Source of the DNA: Variovorax sp. SG517
GTDB taxonomy: Bacteria > Pseudomonadota > Gammaproteobacteria > Burkholderiales > Burkholderiaceae_C
Length of the DNA stretch: 64,000 nt
Direction: 5' to 3'
Assembly: GCF_013376045.1 (NCBI RefSeq)
Contig: NZ_JABMJG010000002.1
Coordinates: forward strand, 310,001-374,000
In this document: positions 52,696 through 61,174 of the stretch, piece by piece
Position numbering within the stretch: position 1 is the stretch's first letter
Layout: every line of letters begins with the position of its first letter
Made by a program: the position numbers and the translations under genes
Notes under the pieces: generated by a model
The model's database searches: none
Told to the model about the DNA's origin: nothing
What the model saw: only the letters and a program-made list of their open reading frames with translations

Positions 52696-54165
52696 ATGCG
52701 CCTTCTCGGCAAAGCGCTGACCTTCGACGACGTGTTGTTGGTGCCAGCCTTCTCCCAGGTCCTGCCCAAGGACACCTCCCTCGCCACCAAGCTCTCCCGC
52801 AACATCACGCTGAACCTGCCGCTCGTCTCTGCGGCAATGGACACCGTGACCGAAGCCCGCCTCGCGATCGCCATCGCGCAGGAAGGCGGCATCGGGATCG
52901 TGCACAAGAACCTCACCGCCCAGCAGCAGGCCGCAGAAGTGGCCCGCGTGAAGCGCTACGAGTCGGGCGTGCTGCGCGATCCGGTCGTCATTACGCCGAC
53001 GCACTCGGTGCGCCAGGTGATGGCCCTGTCCGACCAACTCGGCATCTCGGGCTTCCCGGTGGTCGACGCCGGCAAGGTGGTCGGCATCGTCACCGGGCGC
53101 GACCTGCGCTTCGAGAACCGCTACGACGTGCCCGTCAGCGAGATCATGACGCGCCGCGAAAAGCTCATCACCGTGCCCGACGGCACCACGCTCGCCGAGG
53201 CCAAGGCGCTGCTGAACAAGCACAAGCTCGAGCGCCTGCTCGTCATCAACGGCGACTGGGAGCTCAAGGGCCTCATCACCGTCAAGGACATCACCAAGCA
53301 GACCAGCTTCCCCAACGCCGCGCGTGACCCGAACGGTCGCCTGCGCGTGGGCGCCGCGGTCGGCGTGGGCGACGGCACCGAGGAGCGCGTCGAGGCGCTG
53401 GTGAAGGCCGGCGTCGACGCCATCGTGGTCGACACCGCCCACGGCCACAGCGCCGGCGTGATCGAGCGCGTGCGCTGGGTCAAGAAGAACTATCCGCAGG
53501 TCGACGTGATCGGCGGCAACATCGCCACCGGCGACGCCGCCCGCGCGCTGGCCGATGCCGGCGCCGACGCGGTCAAGGTCGGTATCGGCCCCGGCTCCAT
53601 CTGCACCACCCGCATCGTGGCCGGCGTGGGCGTGCCGCAGATCATGGCGGTCGATAGCGTCGCCACCGCGCTGCAGGGCACCGGCATTCCGCTGATCTCC
53701 GACGGCGGCGTGCGCTACTCGGGCGACATCGCCAAGGCCATCGCGGCCGGTGCCAGCACCGTCATGATGGGCAGCATGTTCGCCGGCACCGAAGAGGCGC
53801 CCGGCGAAATCGTGCTGTACCAGGGCCGCAGCTACAAGAGCTACCGCGGCATGGGCTCCATCGGCGCGATGCAGCAGGGCAGTGCCGACCGGTACTTCCA
53901 GGAGTCGACCACGGGCAACCCCAACACCGACAAGCTGGTGCCCGAAGGCATCGAAGGCCGCGTGCCCTACAAGGGCTCGATCGTCTCCATCGTCTACCAG
54001 ATGGCCGGCGGCGTGCGCGCCAGCATGGGCTACTGCGGCTGCGCGACCATCGCCGACATGCAGAACAAGGCCGAGTTCGTCGAGATCACCACGGCCGGCA
54101 TCCGTGAGAGCCACGTCCACGACGTGCAGATCACGAAGGAAGCGCCGAACTACCGCGCTGATTGA
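52696..54165 (+). CDS. guaB: Inosine-5'-monophosphate dehydrogenase
   Basis: GuaB oxidises IMP to XMP, the committed step of GMP synthesis. The 489-residue protein begins [20 protein letters not shown]. Two CBS domains lie between residues about 95 and 205. The catalytic loop [18 protein letters not shown] holds the nucleophilic Cys; [20 protein letters not shown] and [20 protein letters not shown] flank it. The mobile flap segment [20 protein letters not shown] is intact. It is followed by a toxin-antitoxin pair and then guaA; the usual partner guaA is therefore 767 bases away. Confidence 0.96.
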   Translation: MRLLGKALTFDDVLLVPAFSQVLPKDTSLATKLSRNITLNLPLVSAAMDTVTEARLAIAIAQEGGIGIVHKNLTAQQQAAEVARVKRYESGVLRDPVVITPTHSVRQVMALSDQLGISGFPVVDAGKVVGIVTGRDLRFENRYDVPVSEIMTRREKLITVPDGTTLAEAKALLNKHKLERLLVINGDWELKGLITVKDITKQTSFPNAARDPNGRLRVGAAVGVGDGTEERVEALVKAGVDAIVVDTAHGHSAGVIERVRWVKKNYPQVDVIGGNIATGDAARALADAGADAVKVGIGPGSICTTRIVAGVGVPQIMAVDSVATALQGTGIPLISDGGVRYSGDIAKAIAAGASTVMMGSMFAGTEEAPGEIVLYQGRSYKSYRGMGSIGAMQQGSADRYFQESTTGNPNTDKLVPEGIEGRVPYKGSIVSIVYQMAGGVRASMGYCGCATIADMQNKAEFVEITTAGIRESHVHDVQITKEAPNYRAD

Positions 54166-54171
54166 GTGGGT

Positions 54172-54244
54172 TCTGGCCAGACCTTGAAAGTCAGGCCAGA
54201 TTGGATTTAGAATTTGGGCCAGATTCAAATTTTCTGGCCCAAAT
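54172..54244 (+). promoter_or_regulatory. Promoter and operator array of the toxin-antitoxin pair
   Basis: A promoter is visible: TTGAAA (54184-54189), 18 bases, TAGAAT (54208-54213). The motif GGCCAGA recurs: in the palindrome TCTGGCCAGA (54172-54181), at 54194-54200, at 54217-54223, and inverted at 54233-54239. The last two form a perfect 12-bp inverted repeat (54212-54223 with 54233-54244) covering the transcription start and the first two bases of the antitoxin ATG. This is the layout expected for toxin-antitoxin autorepression. Confidence 0.7.
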
Positions 54245-54491
54245 GCAATCCATCGGCATCGCCGAAGCCAAGAACAACTTCTCCGCCCTGATCGACTCGG
54301 TCGAAAGGGGCGAGGAGGTTCGCATCACCCGCCACGGCAAGGAAGTCGTGCGCATGCTGCCGGTGCGCCGCAAGCCGGTCATCACCGACGAGCAGATCGA
54401 GCGCGAGCTGGGCCAGATCGACGCGCTCCACGCCACCATCCAGCCCGGCCCGCAACCGCGCGCCCTGCTCGACGAGGGGCGCCAGCAATGA
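54243..54491 (+). CDS. Phd/YefM-family antitoxin
   Basis: An 82-residue antitoxin. The N-terminal DNA-binding domain has the Phd/YefM pattern: QSIGIAEAKNNFSALIDSVE, then GEEVRITRHGKEVVRMLPVR. The C-terminal region (DEQIERELGQIDALHATIQP) should wrap the toxin. The ATG at 54243 is preferred over an upstream frame start because an operator and promoter lie just before it; there is no clear Shine-Dalgarno. It overlaps the toxin start by 4 bases (ATGA 54488-54491), the usual coupling. Confidence 0.9.
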   Translation: MQSIGIAEAKNNFSALIDSVERGEEVRITRHGKEVVRMLPVRRKPVITDEQIERELGQIDALHATIQPGPQPRALLDEGRQQ

Positions 54492-54922
54492 CCGCCTTCG
54501 TCATCGACGCCTCGGTCACCGCCGCCTGGCTGCTGCCCGACATGGCCAGCGAACACACCCGCAAGCTTTACGCCGCCATCCGCCGCGACGAAGTGGAGCC
54601 GCAGGCGCCCAACGCCTGGCAATGGGAGTGCGCCAACATCCTCGCCAACGGCGTGCGCAGCGGCCGCATTCCCTCGTATTCCGTCGAAGGGCTGTGGAGC
54701 GTGCTCGACGCCATCCGCCACCGCGTCGAACTGCACGAACTCGCGCCGGCCCAGCACAAGGCCGTGCTCGCCGTGGCCATCGACGCCGGCATCTCGCTTT
54801 ACGACGCGGGCTATCTCTGGCTCGCCAAGTCGCTCAACCTCCCGCTCGCCACCTTCGACGAGCAACTCATCAAGGCTGCACCCCGGGCGGGTGTGAAGCT
54901 GCTCGACATTTCAACGCTCTGA
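54488..54922 (+). CDS. vapC: VapC-family PIN-domain toxin
   Basis: A 144-residue PIN ribonuclease toxin. The acidic metal-binding residues are all present: Asp7 (FVIDASVT), Glu47 (WQWECANIL), Asp106 ([11 protein letters not shown]) and Asp124 (ATFDEQL), so it should be active. VapC toxins cleave tRNA or rRNA; the target cannot be read here. It is translationally coupled to the Phd-type antitoxin and lies 10 bases before guaA. That leaves guaA reliant on this or the guaB transcript. Confidence 0.9.
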   Translation: MTAFVIDASVTAAWLLPDMASEHTRKLYAAIRRDEVEPQAPNAWQWECANILANGVRSGRIPSYSVEGLWSVLDAIRHRVELHELAPAQHKAVLAVAIDAGISLYDAGYLWLAKSLNLPLATFDEQLIKAAPRAGVKLLDISTL

Positions 54923-54932
54923 GTCCTTCGCC

Positions 54933-56552
54933 ATGCAACACGACAAGATCCTCATCCTCGATTTCGGCTCGCAGGTCACGCAGCTCATCGCACGCCGCGT
55001 GCGCGAAGCGCACGTGCTGAGCGAAGTGCATCCCTGCGACGTCACCGACGAATGGGTGCGCGAATACGCCGCCGACGGCCACCTCAAGGGCGTGATCCTC
55101 TCGGGCAGCCACGCCAGCGTATATGAGGAAACCACCGACAAGGCCCCGCAGGCCGTGTTCGACCTCGGCGTGCCCGTGCTCGGCATCTGCTACGGCATGC
55201 AGACCATGGCGCACCAGCTCGGCGGCAAGGTCGAGGGCGGCCACAAGCGCGAGTTCGGCTTCGCGGCAGTGCGCGCCCACGGCCACACCGCACTGCTGAA
55301 GGACATCGCCGACTTCACCACCGCTGAAGGGCACGGCATGCTCAACGTGTGGATGAGCCACGGCGACAAGGTCACCGAACTGCCGCCGGGCTTCAAGCTC
55401 ATGGCCAGCACCGAGAGCTGCCCCATCGCCGGCATGGCCGACGAGGCCCGCCGCTACTACGCGGTGCAGTTCCACCCCGAAGTCACGCACACCATCCAGG
55501 GCAAGGCGATCCTCGAACGCTTCGTGCTCGGCATCTGCGGCGCGAAGCCCGACTGGGTCATGCGCGACCACATCGCCGAAGCCGTGCAGAAGATCCGCGA
55601 GCAGGTGGGCGATGAAGAAGTCATCCTCGGCCTTTCGGGCGGCGTGGATTCGAGCGTGGCTGCCGCGCTGATCCATCGCGCCATCGGCGACCAGCTGACC
55701 TGCGTGTTCGTCGACCACGGCCTGCTGCGCCTGAACGAGGGCGACATGGTCATGGAGATGTTCGAAGGCAAGCTGCACGCGAAGGTGATCCGCGTCGATG
55801 CGAGCGACCTGTTCCTCGGCAAGCTCGCCGGCGTGAGCGATCCGGAAGCCAAGCGCAAGATCATCGGCGGCGAGTTCGTCACCGTCTTCAAGCAGGAAGC
55901 GGCCAAGCTCAAGGCTGGCGACGGTGGGCACAAGGGCGCGACCTTCCTGGCGCAAGGCACCATCTACCCCGACGTCATCGAGTCGGGCGGCGCCAAGAGC
56001 AAGAAGGCCGTCACCATCAAGAGCCACCACAACGTGGGCGGCCTGCCCGAGCAGCTCGGCCTCAAGCTGCTGGAGCCGCTGCGCGACCTGTTCAAGGACG
56101 AAGTGCGCGAACTCGGCGTGGCCCTGGGCCTGCCGCCCGAGATGGTGTATCGCCACCCGTTCCCCGGCCCGGGCCTGGGCGTTCGCATCCTCGGCGAGGT
56201 GAAGAAGGAATACGCCGACCTGCTGCGCCGCGCCGACGCGATCTTCATCGAGGAGCTGCGCAACTTCACCGACGAAGCCACCGGCAAGACCTGGTACGAC
56301 CTCACGAGCCAGGCCTTCACCGTGTTCCTGCCCGTGAAGAGCGTGGGCGTGATGGGCGACGGCCGCACCTACGACTACGTGGTGGCACTGCGCGCCGTGC
56401 AGACCAGCGACTTCATGACCGCCGACTGGGCCGAGCTGCCGTACGCGCTGCTCAAGAAGGTGTCGGGCCGCATCATCAACGAGGTGCGCGGCATCAACCG
56501 CGTGACCTACGACGTTTCGAGCAAGCCGCCGGCGACGATCGAGTGGGAGTGA
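54933..56552 (+). CDS. guaA: GMP synthase (glutamine-hydrolysing)
   Basis: GuaA aminates XMP to GMP. The 539-residue protein has an N-terminal class I glutamine amidotransferase domain with the nucleophile Cys in [20 protein letters not shown] and the His-x-Glu pair in QFHPEVTHT. The ATP pyrophosphatase domain has the P-loop [20 protein letters not shown], and the C-terminal dimerisation domain ends with [13 protein letters not shown]. It starts 10 bases after the toxin gene, without its own obvious promoter. In related genomes guaB and guaA are usually adjacent. Confidence 0.96.
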   Translation: MQHDKILILDFGSQVTQLIARRVREAHVLSEVHPCDVTDEWVREYAADGHLKGVILSGSHASVYEETTDKAPQAVFDLGVPVLGICYGMQTMAHQLGGKVEGGHKREFGFAAVRAHGHTALLKDIADFTTAEGHGMLNVWMSHGDKVTELPPGFKLMASTESCPIAGMADEARRYYAVQFHPEVTHTIQGKAILERFVLGICGAKPDWVMRDHIAEAVQKIREQVGDEEVILGLSGGVDSSVAAALIHRAIGDQLTCVFVDHGLLRLNEGDMVMEMFEGKLHAKVIRVDASDLFLGKLAGVSDPEAKRKIIGGEFVTVFKQEAAKLKAGDGGHKGATFLAQGTIYPDVIESGGAKSKKAVTIKSHHNVGGLPEQLGLKLLEPLRDLFKDEVRELGVALGLPPEMVYRHPFPGPGLGVRILGEVKKEYADLLRRADAIFIEELRNFTDEATGKTWYDLTSQAFTVFLPVKSVGVMGDGRTYDYVVALRAVQTSDFMTADWAELPYALLKKVSGRIINEVRGINRVTYDVSSKPPATIEWE

Positions 56553-56694
56553 TCCGGTAGCGCCCGGCAGCGGCGCGTACTAACACCCAACCAGAAGAGG
56601 CGGGCTCCCTGAAATGAGGGATGCCGGCCTGTTCGGCAATTCGCATACTCCACCGCAGTTCCGGCATCGTCGTGCCGGCAAAGGAGGAGGGAAT

Positions 56695-57564
56695 ATGAGA
56701 ATCGCCTTATTGGCCTTCGTGGCCGGTGCGTCCTTGTTGACCGGATGTGCGGCAAACCTGAAGTCGGTGCGCGACTTCGCGGACGAGACAAAGAAGATCT
56801 CGGCCGCGTTCGATCCCTTGCTCGCCGCAACGGTCGAGCAGTGCAGGCAGAAGGTCGAGACCAAGCTGCTGTATGCGGGCGGGCCGGTCAGGAGCTTCAA
56901 ACCTGAGGAGATTGCGCGCACTGCGGACGACACCTGCAAGTCTGTGGCGGAAAAGAATGCGACCGCCCGGAAGATCGATGCGGTGCTGTTCGACTACGCG
57001 GACAAACTCTCCGCGCTTGCAGGCGATGGTGTCGCGAGCTCTGTGGACGACGACTATGACGGGCTGTCCAAGAAGCTTGCCGGCTTCGAGGAGATTCCCA
57101 AGGAAAAGCTCGCCGCTGTAACGGCGCTGGCCAAGTTCCTGACAAGGACCGCGATAGCCCAGGCGCAGAAGCAGGCGGTCGCCGAGGCGCTCGACCATGA
57201 AGAAGCCGTGGGCGTGCTGGGAGATGCCCTGGTGTTGTACGCCCGCCGTGCCTACGGGGGATTCCTGGCGGATAGCAAGCGCGAGATCGGCATCTACTCG
57301 GACGCGCTCAGAGACGGCAGCATTGCCGCTTCGCCGTTGCTCGCAAAGCTCCAGCTGATGGAGCTTCACAAGAAATCACTGGCGATCGCCGAGCGCGAGA
57401 AGGTGATTTCTTCACTCGAGAAATCGGTCGCCCAGATGAAGGAGAGCCTCAAGGACTTGCGCAAGAACCTGGACCAACTCAGCGACAAGCAGAGGCGAGA
57501 AGAAGTGGTGAAGCTGGCCAAAGAGGTCAGGGCGCTCTATCAGCAACTCGATAAGGCCTTCTAG
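56695..57564 (+). CDS. Hypothetical lipoprotein with coiled-coil C-terminus
   Basis: A 289-residue protein of unknown function. The signal peptide ends in the lipobox LLTGC, with Cys18 lipidated. The mature part is nearly all helical, with two Cys (EQCRQK and DTCKSV) that could form a disulfide. The last 60 residues look like a coiled coil (SLEKSVAQMKESLKDLRKNL, then DQLSDKQRREEVVKLAKEV). GGAGGAGGG gives a strong ribosome-binding site. Its AT-richer codon use and lack of family resemblance suggest an accessory gene. It is paired with the next gene, 11 bases downstream. Confidence 0.7.
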   Translation: MRIALLAFVAGASLLTGCAANLKSVRDFADETKKISAAFDPLLAATVEQCRQKVETKLLYAGGPVRSFKPEEIARTADDTCKSVAEKNATARKIDAVLFDYADKLSALAGDGVASSVDDDYDGLSKKLAGFEEIPKEKLAAVTALAKFLTRTAIAQAQKQAVAEALDHEEAVGVLGDALVLYARRAYGGFLADSKREIGIYSDALRDGSIAASPLLAKLQLMELHKKSLAIAEREKVISSLEKSVAQMKESLKDLRKNLDQLSDKQRREEVVKLAKEVRALYQQLDKAF

Positions 57565-57575
57565 GAGCAAGCAGC

Positions 57576-57971
57576 ATGGCAACCGTACTCGACCCCGCAG
57601 AAGACCTATTCGATTTCGCGGACCAGCTGGGCCTGTTTTCCAGCAGGCTTCTGGTCTACCGCATCAAGAACAAGTCGAAACTGAGCGAGTCCGAGCGGGA
57701 AGAACTCCTGAATCTCGAACTCCAGTTGGACAAGGCAACGGCCGATGTCAGGGCTCAGGGAATAGAAGCGCTGGGTGTATTCAGCGCTGACGTACAGGCC
57801 GAAATCGTTGCAGCCACAGGGCAAGCCGACGAATTCCTGAAGAAGATCCGCAAGGTCGAAAAAGTCGTCGGCGTGCTGACCGCATTTGCGAGCCTGGCGT
57901 TGGCGGTGATCGGGAGGAAGCCCAACGAGATCATCGCCGCGGTGAATGGCGTCAGGACGGCCATCGGCTGA
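57576..57971 (+). CDS. Hypothetical protein, partner of the preceding lipoprotein
   Basis: A 131-residue helical protein of unknown function. The first 85 residues are charged and probably soluble (FADQLGLFSSRLLVYRIKNK and SEREELLNLELQLDKATADV). A hydrophobic stretch near the C-terminus (VVGVLTAFASLALAVIG, about 98-114) may be a membrane helix or a buried helix, followed by NEIIAAVNGVRTAIG. No signal peptide or catalytic motif is seen. GGAG precedes the ATG, 11 bases after the lipoprotein stop, so the two form an operon. Confidence 0.65.
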   Translation: MATVLDPAEDLFDFADQLGLFSSRLLVYRIKNKSKLSESEREELLNLELQLDKATADVRAQGIEALGVFSADVQAEIVAATGQADEFLKKIRKVEKVVGVLTAFASLALAVIGRKPNEIIAAVNGVRTAIG

Positions 57972-58051
57972 GGTCGGAAGGCCGCGCGCATCGAGCAGGT
58001 CCATGCGCGCTTCCTTCTCTCTGTCTGTCTGTCCGTCTCGATCTCCTGGCG

Positions 58052-58663
58052 TCAGAAGCTCGCCTTCAACCCCACAGTCACCATCCCGCCCTTCGCCTGC
58101 TTCGACAGCTTGCCGAAGTAGTCGTAGTCCGCGGTGACCGACAGGTTCTGCGTCACGCGGTATTCCGCGCCGAAGCCGACCATCATGCCGGTCGAGCTGC
58201 CCGAGATGCGCTGGCTGGGCAGCGCCCAGTTGTTGTCGCCGGAGATGCGCCCGCGCGCCACGCCAAGGCGGCCGTTGAGCGCGAACGACTCGCCCAGCGG
58301 CAGGCGGGCGGTGGCGGCCGCGTAGAAGACCTGGCCGGTGCCGGCCTGCAGGCGGGAGTAGGCGCCGTTCGAGCTCCATTGGCTCACGCGGCCGAGGCGG
58401 GCATAGCCTGCTTCCACGCCGAAGGTTTCGGTGAAGCGATATCCGCCGTACAGCTTGTAGGCCGTGCCGGCCTTGCTGCTCTTTTCGCCGCCCCACGGCA
58501 CCGGCACGCGGCTGGAATTAGACAGGCTGTAGCTCGAACGGCCGATCGCGCCGCCCACGTAGATTCCGGTGTCCTGGTTCGGGCCGGCGGCGCTCGCGGC
58601 CGTGGAGATGGTGCCGAGCAGAAGGGCTGCTGCAAGGGCGGTGCAGGCTTGCGTTTTCGTCAA
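58052..58663 (-). CDS. Outer-membrane beta-barrel protein (OmpW/OmpA-like)
   Basis: A 203-residue exported protein. The signal peptide (ACTALAAALLLGTISTAASA) is followed by NQDTGIYVGGAIGRSSYSLS, a typical first beta strand. Alternating strands such as YKLYGGYRFTETFGVEAGYA and GTGQVFYAAATARLPLGESF follow, and the protein ends with Phe (MVTVGLKASF), the usual barrel C-terminus. This fits the porin family of OmpA-like/OmpW-like barrels (DUF/pfam13505 type). The TTG at 58663 is chosen because AGGAAA lies 6 bases upstream and it starts the signal peptide directly. Confidence 0.82.
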   Translation of the reverse strand: MTKTQACTALAAALLLGTISTAASAAGPNQDTGIYVGGAIGRSSYSLSNSSRVPVPWGGEKSSKAGTAYKLYGGYRFTETFGVEAGYARLGRVSQWSSNGAYSRLQAGTGQVFYAAATARLPLGESFALNGRLGVARGRISGDNNWALPSQRISGSSTGMMVGFGAEYRVTQNLSVTADYDYFGKLSKQAKGGMVTVGLKASF

Positions 58664-58821
58664 GATGAGTTTCCTGGTTGGATGGTTGAGATCGATCCGA
58701 CAGGTGGCCGCGCATTGCGGTGCCACCCTCGTGAAACGATTCTCGAAAGCCAGCCTGAAGGGCTGCTTGGCGCTTGCTGAAGAGCAGATGAAGGGCCCGG
58801 TCGATGGGCGATGATCGAGAC

Positions 58822-59460
58822 ATGTCAGAACAGCTTCTTCTTCCAGGTATCGAGCCTCCGCCGAAACCTCTGCCACGTCCCCGGAGCAAGGCGCGTCATG
58901 TGGCGCCGGTGCTCGAGCACTCTCTCTTCTTCGCCATCGTTCCCGCCCCGCATGACGCTGCGTCGATCGCCGCGCTCGGCGAGCGCATGAATTCGCAGCA
59001 CGCACTGAAAGGAACGCTGGTCGGCGCGCATCGCCTGCATGTCACGCTGTTCGACCTCGGCGACTATTCGAGCGTGCCTGCCGACAAGGTTGCGCTGGCC
59101 GTGAAGGCCGCGGCATCGGTGGTGCCGCCCGCATTCGACATCGTCTTCGAGAAGGCCATGAGCTACACCAAGGGCGCTCTCGTGCTGTGCGCCGACGACG
59201 ACTCGGGCGTCTCGTCGCTCAAGGCATTCAGGCAGCGCCTGGGCGAGGCGCTGGCCGACGCGGGCCTGAAGCCGCCGCGCTCGTTCACGCCGCACATGAC
59301 GGTGGCCTATGCGCGGCGCAAGCTGGAGAAGCATGCGCTGGAAGAGCCCGTCCGGTGGACCGCGGGCTCGCTGGTGCTGATCGACAGCCATGTGGGCGAG
59401 GGCGTCCACGAAGTGCTGGGCCAGTGGCCCGAAGCCGCGCCGGACCTCCCCGCCGCCTGA
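58822..59460 (+). CDS. LigT/2'-5' RNA ligase-like phosphoesterase (2H family)
   Basis: A 212-residue 2H-phosphoesterase-type protein. The two HxT motifs are HVTLFDLGDY (about residue 74) and HMTVAYARRK (about residue 163), the hallmark pair. Such enzymes act on 2',3'-cyclic phosphates or 2'-5' RNA linkages; the biological substrate is often unknown. The first ATG at 58804 would add MGDDRD; the ATG at 58822 (MSEQLLLPG) is preferred. It is divergent from the barrel gene and 86 bases before ridA. Confidence 0.85.
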   Translation: MSEQLLLPGIEPPPKPLPRPRSKARHVAPVLEHSLFFAIVPAPHDAASIAALGERMNSQHALKGTLVGAHRLHVTLFDLGDYSSVPADKVALAVKAAASVVPPAFDIVFEKAMSYTKGALVLCADDDSGVSSLKAFRQRLGEALADAGLKPPRSFTPHMTVAYARRKLEKHALEEPVRWTAGSLVLIDSHVGEGVHEVLGQWPEAAPDLPAA

Positions 59461-59546
59461 ACTGTTCCGTCTCGCATCGGGGCCTTCTGTATCTGTTTCG
59501 ATGCGCAACGGCTGGCGACAATGAATCTCTCTTTCACGGAAGCGAC

Positions 59547-60047
59547 ATGACGACAGCAGCAGAAAAGACCCGGGACCAGATCGCCGACCAGATCGCGGCG
59601 GAGCTGGGCCACAGCTTCGACGGCGAGATCATCGCCGGCGGCCACTACGTGCCGCTGGTGCGCGACGGCCGCACCATCTACCTGAGCGGCCAAGTGCCGC
59701 GCGTGGGCACCACGGTGGTGGTCACCGGCCGCGTGGGCGACGCGGTATCGCTCGACAAGGCACGCGAGGGCGCGCAGATCTGCGCGCTGCGCAGCCTCGC
59801 GCTGCTGCGGCGCGCCCTCGGCTCGCTCGATGCGGTGGAGAAGGTCCTGCGGGTGGGTGTGTTCGTGCAGTGCACGGCCGATTTCACGCAGCAGAGCGAA
59901 GTGGCCGATGCCGCCTCGGACCTGCTGCACCGCGTGTTCGGCGACGCCGGCGTGCATGTGCGCACGGCGGTCGGTGTCTATGCGCTTCCGAAGAACGCGA
60001 CCGTCGAGGTCGAGATGACGGTCGCGGCAAAGCAGAACATCGGCTAG
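59547..60047 (+). CDS. RidA/YjgF-family protein
   Basis: A 166-residue member of the RidA (YjgF/YER057c/UK114) family. It shows GGHYVPLVRDGRTIYLSGQV, the family hallmark GRVGDAVSLDKAREGAQICAL, and VEKVLRVGVFVQCTADFTQQ. The length is nearer the longer subgroup (150-160 residues) than the canonical 130-residue 2-aminoacrylate deaminase, and the N-terminal extension (TTAAEKTRDQIADQIAAEL) is not part of the core. Whether it deaminates enamines cannot be judged here. Its stop codon interlocks with that of the convergent DUF72 gene. Confidence 0.88.
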   Translation: MTTAAEKTRDQIADQIAAELGHSFDGEIIAGGHYVPLVRDGRTIYLSGQVPRVGTTVVVTGRVGDAVSLDKAREGAQICALRSLALLRRALGSLDAVEKVLRVGVFVQCTADFTQQSEVADAASDLLHRVFGDAGVHVRTAVGVYALPKNATVEVEMTVAAKQNIG

Positions 60048-61114
60048 CGCGGCGCCAGTTCGAGGATGTCCCGCGCCAACTGGGCGATGGTCAGCGGCGC
60101 GCAGCCCTCGGCGTTGTTGCTCACCGTGACGAAGGCGTTCTGGCCCGCACGCGTGGTGCCTGCGATCACCTTGGCGAGCGCGGCGCGGGTTTCCGGGTCG
60201 GGGTCGACGATCTTGTTGAAGGGCCCATAGAGCTTTTCCGCGTCTTCATACCCGAAACGGCCATGGCGCCGGTGCAGGTTCCAGCGGCACACCAGCGGTC
60301 CGGGCCACAGTGACCGCAGCATCGGCAACTGGTCTTCGATGGGCGGCATCTTGGCGTGCAGGCCCATGCAGAAGGTGGCGCGCACGCTGCGCAGCATCTC
60401 GGCGAAGGCCGGGTTGAGCAGCTGCGGATCGCGCACCTCGACGGCGATCACCGCATCGGGCGCCGTCGAGCGGATGTCGGGCAGCGATTCGAGCATTGCC
60501 GCAATGCGCGAGAGCAGGGCGGGCTGGTCGGCCAGGATGTGTCCCGGGATCGGGCTCAGCTGGAACACCAGCACGCCGATGCGATGGCCCAGCCCTTCCA
60601 GCGCGGGCAGCACGAATTCCTGCCGCGCGATCTCGCTGCTGAGGAAAACCGGGTTGGCCTGCATGCCCCGGCCGCTTTCGTCGCGCACGGTGGCGTCGGT
60701 CACTAGGCTCGGAGCCTTCACCATGAAGCGGAAGTCGTCGGGCACCATGCCCGCGTAGCGCGCGTACTGGCTGGCGGTGAGGGCGCGGTAGAAGTTGCGG
60801 TCCACGCTCACGGTGCGCAGCAGCGGGTGCTTCGCGAGCGCGGAGAGGCCGTTCTTCGACAACACGGTTTCGGCGTACTCGCCGTCCCAGACCAGGTTGG
60901 CCCAGCCGGGATAGCTCCACGACGAGGTGCCGAGCCGCAGGTTGGACGGCAACGCGGCCGCCAGTTCGACGAGTTCCGGGTCGGCTGGCGCGGGCTCGAC
61001 GGTGGCCGTGCGCGGCTTCTTCTTCGCGGACGGCTCGGCGGGCGCCGGTGCGGCTGCCGGTGCGTCCTCGGGGCGCGGAAGATCGGGGAAGAGAGAATCC
61101 TGTGTATCGGCCAT
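60044..61114 (-). CDS. DUF72 domain-containing protein
   Basis: A 356-residue protein of the DUF72 family (YecE-like), a TIM-barrel-like fold of unknown function. Landmarks are LRLGTSSWSYPGWANLVWDG, VDRNFYRALTASQYARYAGM, FRFMVKAPSLVTDA, GVLVFQLSPIPGH and FVTVSNNAEGCAPLTIAQL. The first 50 residues are Pro/Ala/Glu-rich and probably disordered. It ends within 4 bases of the ridA stop (CTAG at 60044-60047) and starts 60 bases from the divergent histidine kinase. Confidence 0.9.
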   Translation of the reverse strand: MADTQDSLFPDLPRPEDAPAAAPAPAEPSAKKKPRTATVEPAPADPELVELAAALPSNLRLGTSSWSYPGWANLVWDGEYAETVLSKNGLSALAKHPLLRTVSVDRNFYRALTASQYARYAGMVPDDFRFMVKAPSLVTDATVRDESGRGMQANPVFLSSEIARQEFVLPALEGLGHRIGVLVFQLSPIPGHILADQPALLSRIAAMLESLPDIRSTAPDAVIAVEVRDPQLLNPAFAEMLRSVRATFCMGLHAKMPPIEDQLPMLRSLWPGPLVCRWNLHRRHGRFGYEDAEKLYGPFNKIVDPDPETRAALAKVIAGTTRAGQNAFVTVSNNAEGCAPLTIAQLARDILELAPR

Positions 61115-61161
61115 GTCTGGTGCCGCATTTTCGGCCAAGCGGGCGGTGCCGCGGCGCCGGG

Positions 61162-61167
61162 CACAAT
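61162..61167 (+). promoter_or_regulatory. Candidate -10 element of the histidine kinase gene
   Basis: CACAAT ends only 7 bases before the histidine kinase ATG, so transcription starting at the normal distance would begin at or next to the ATG (leaderless). No Shine-Dalgarno is visible. The same CACAATC string lies at a similar distance from the argA ATG. Confidence 0.35.
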
Positions 61168-61174
61168 CCGCGCC

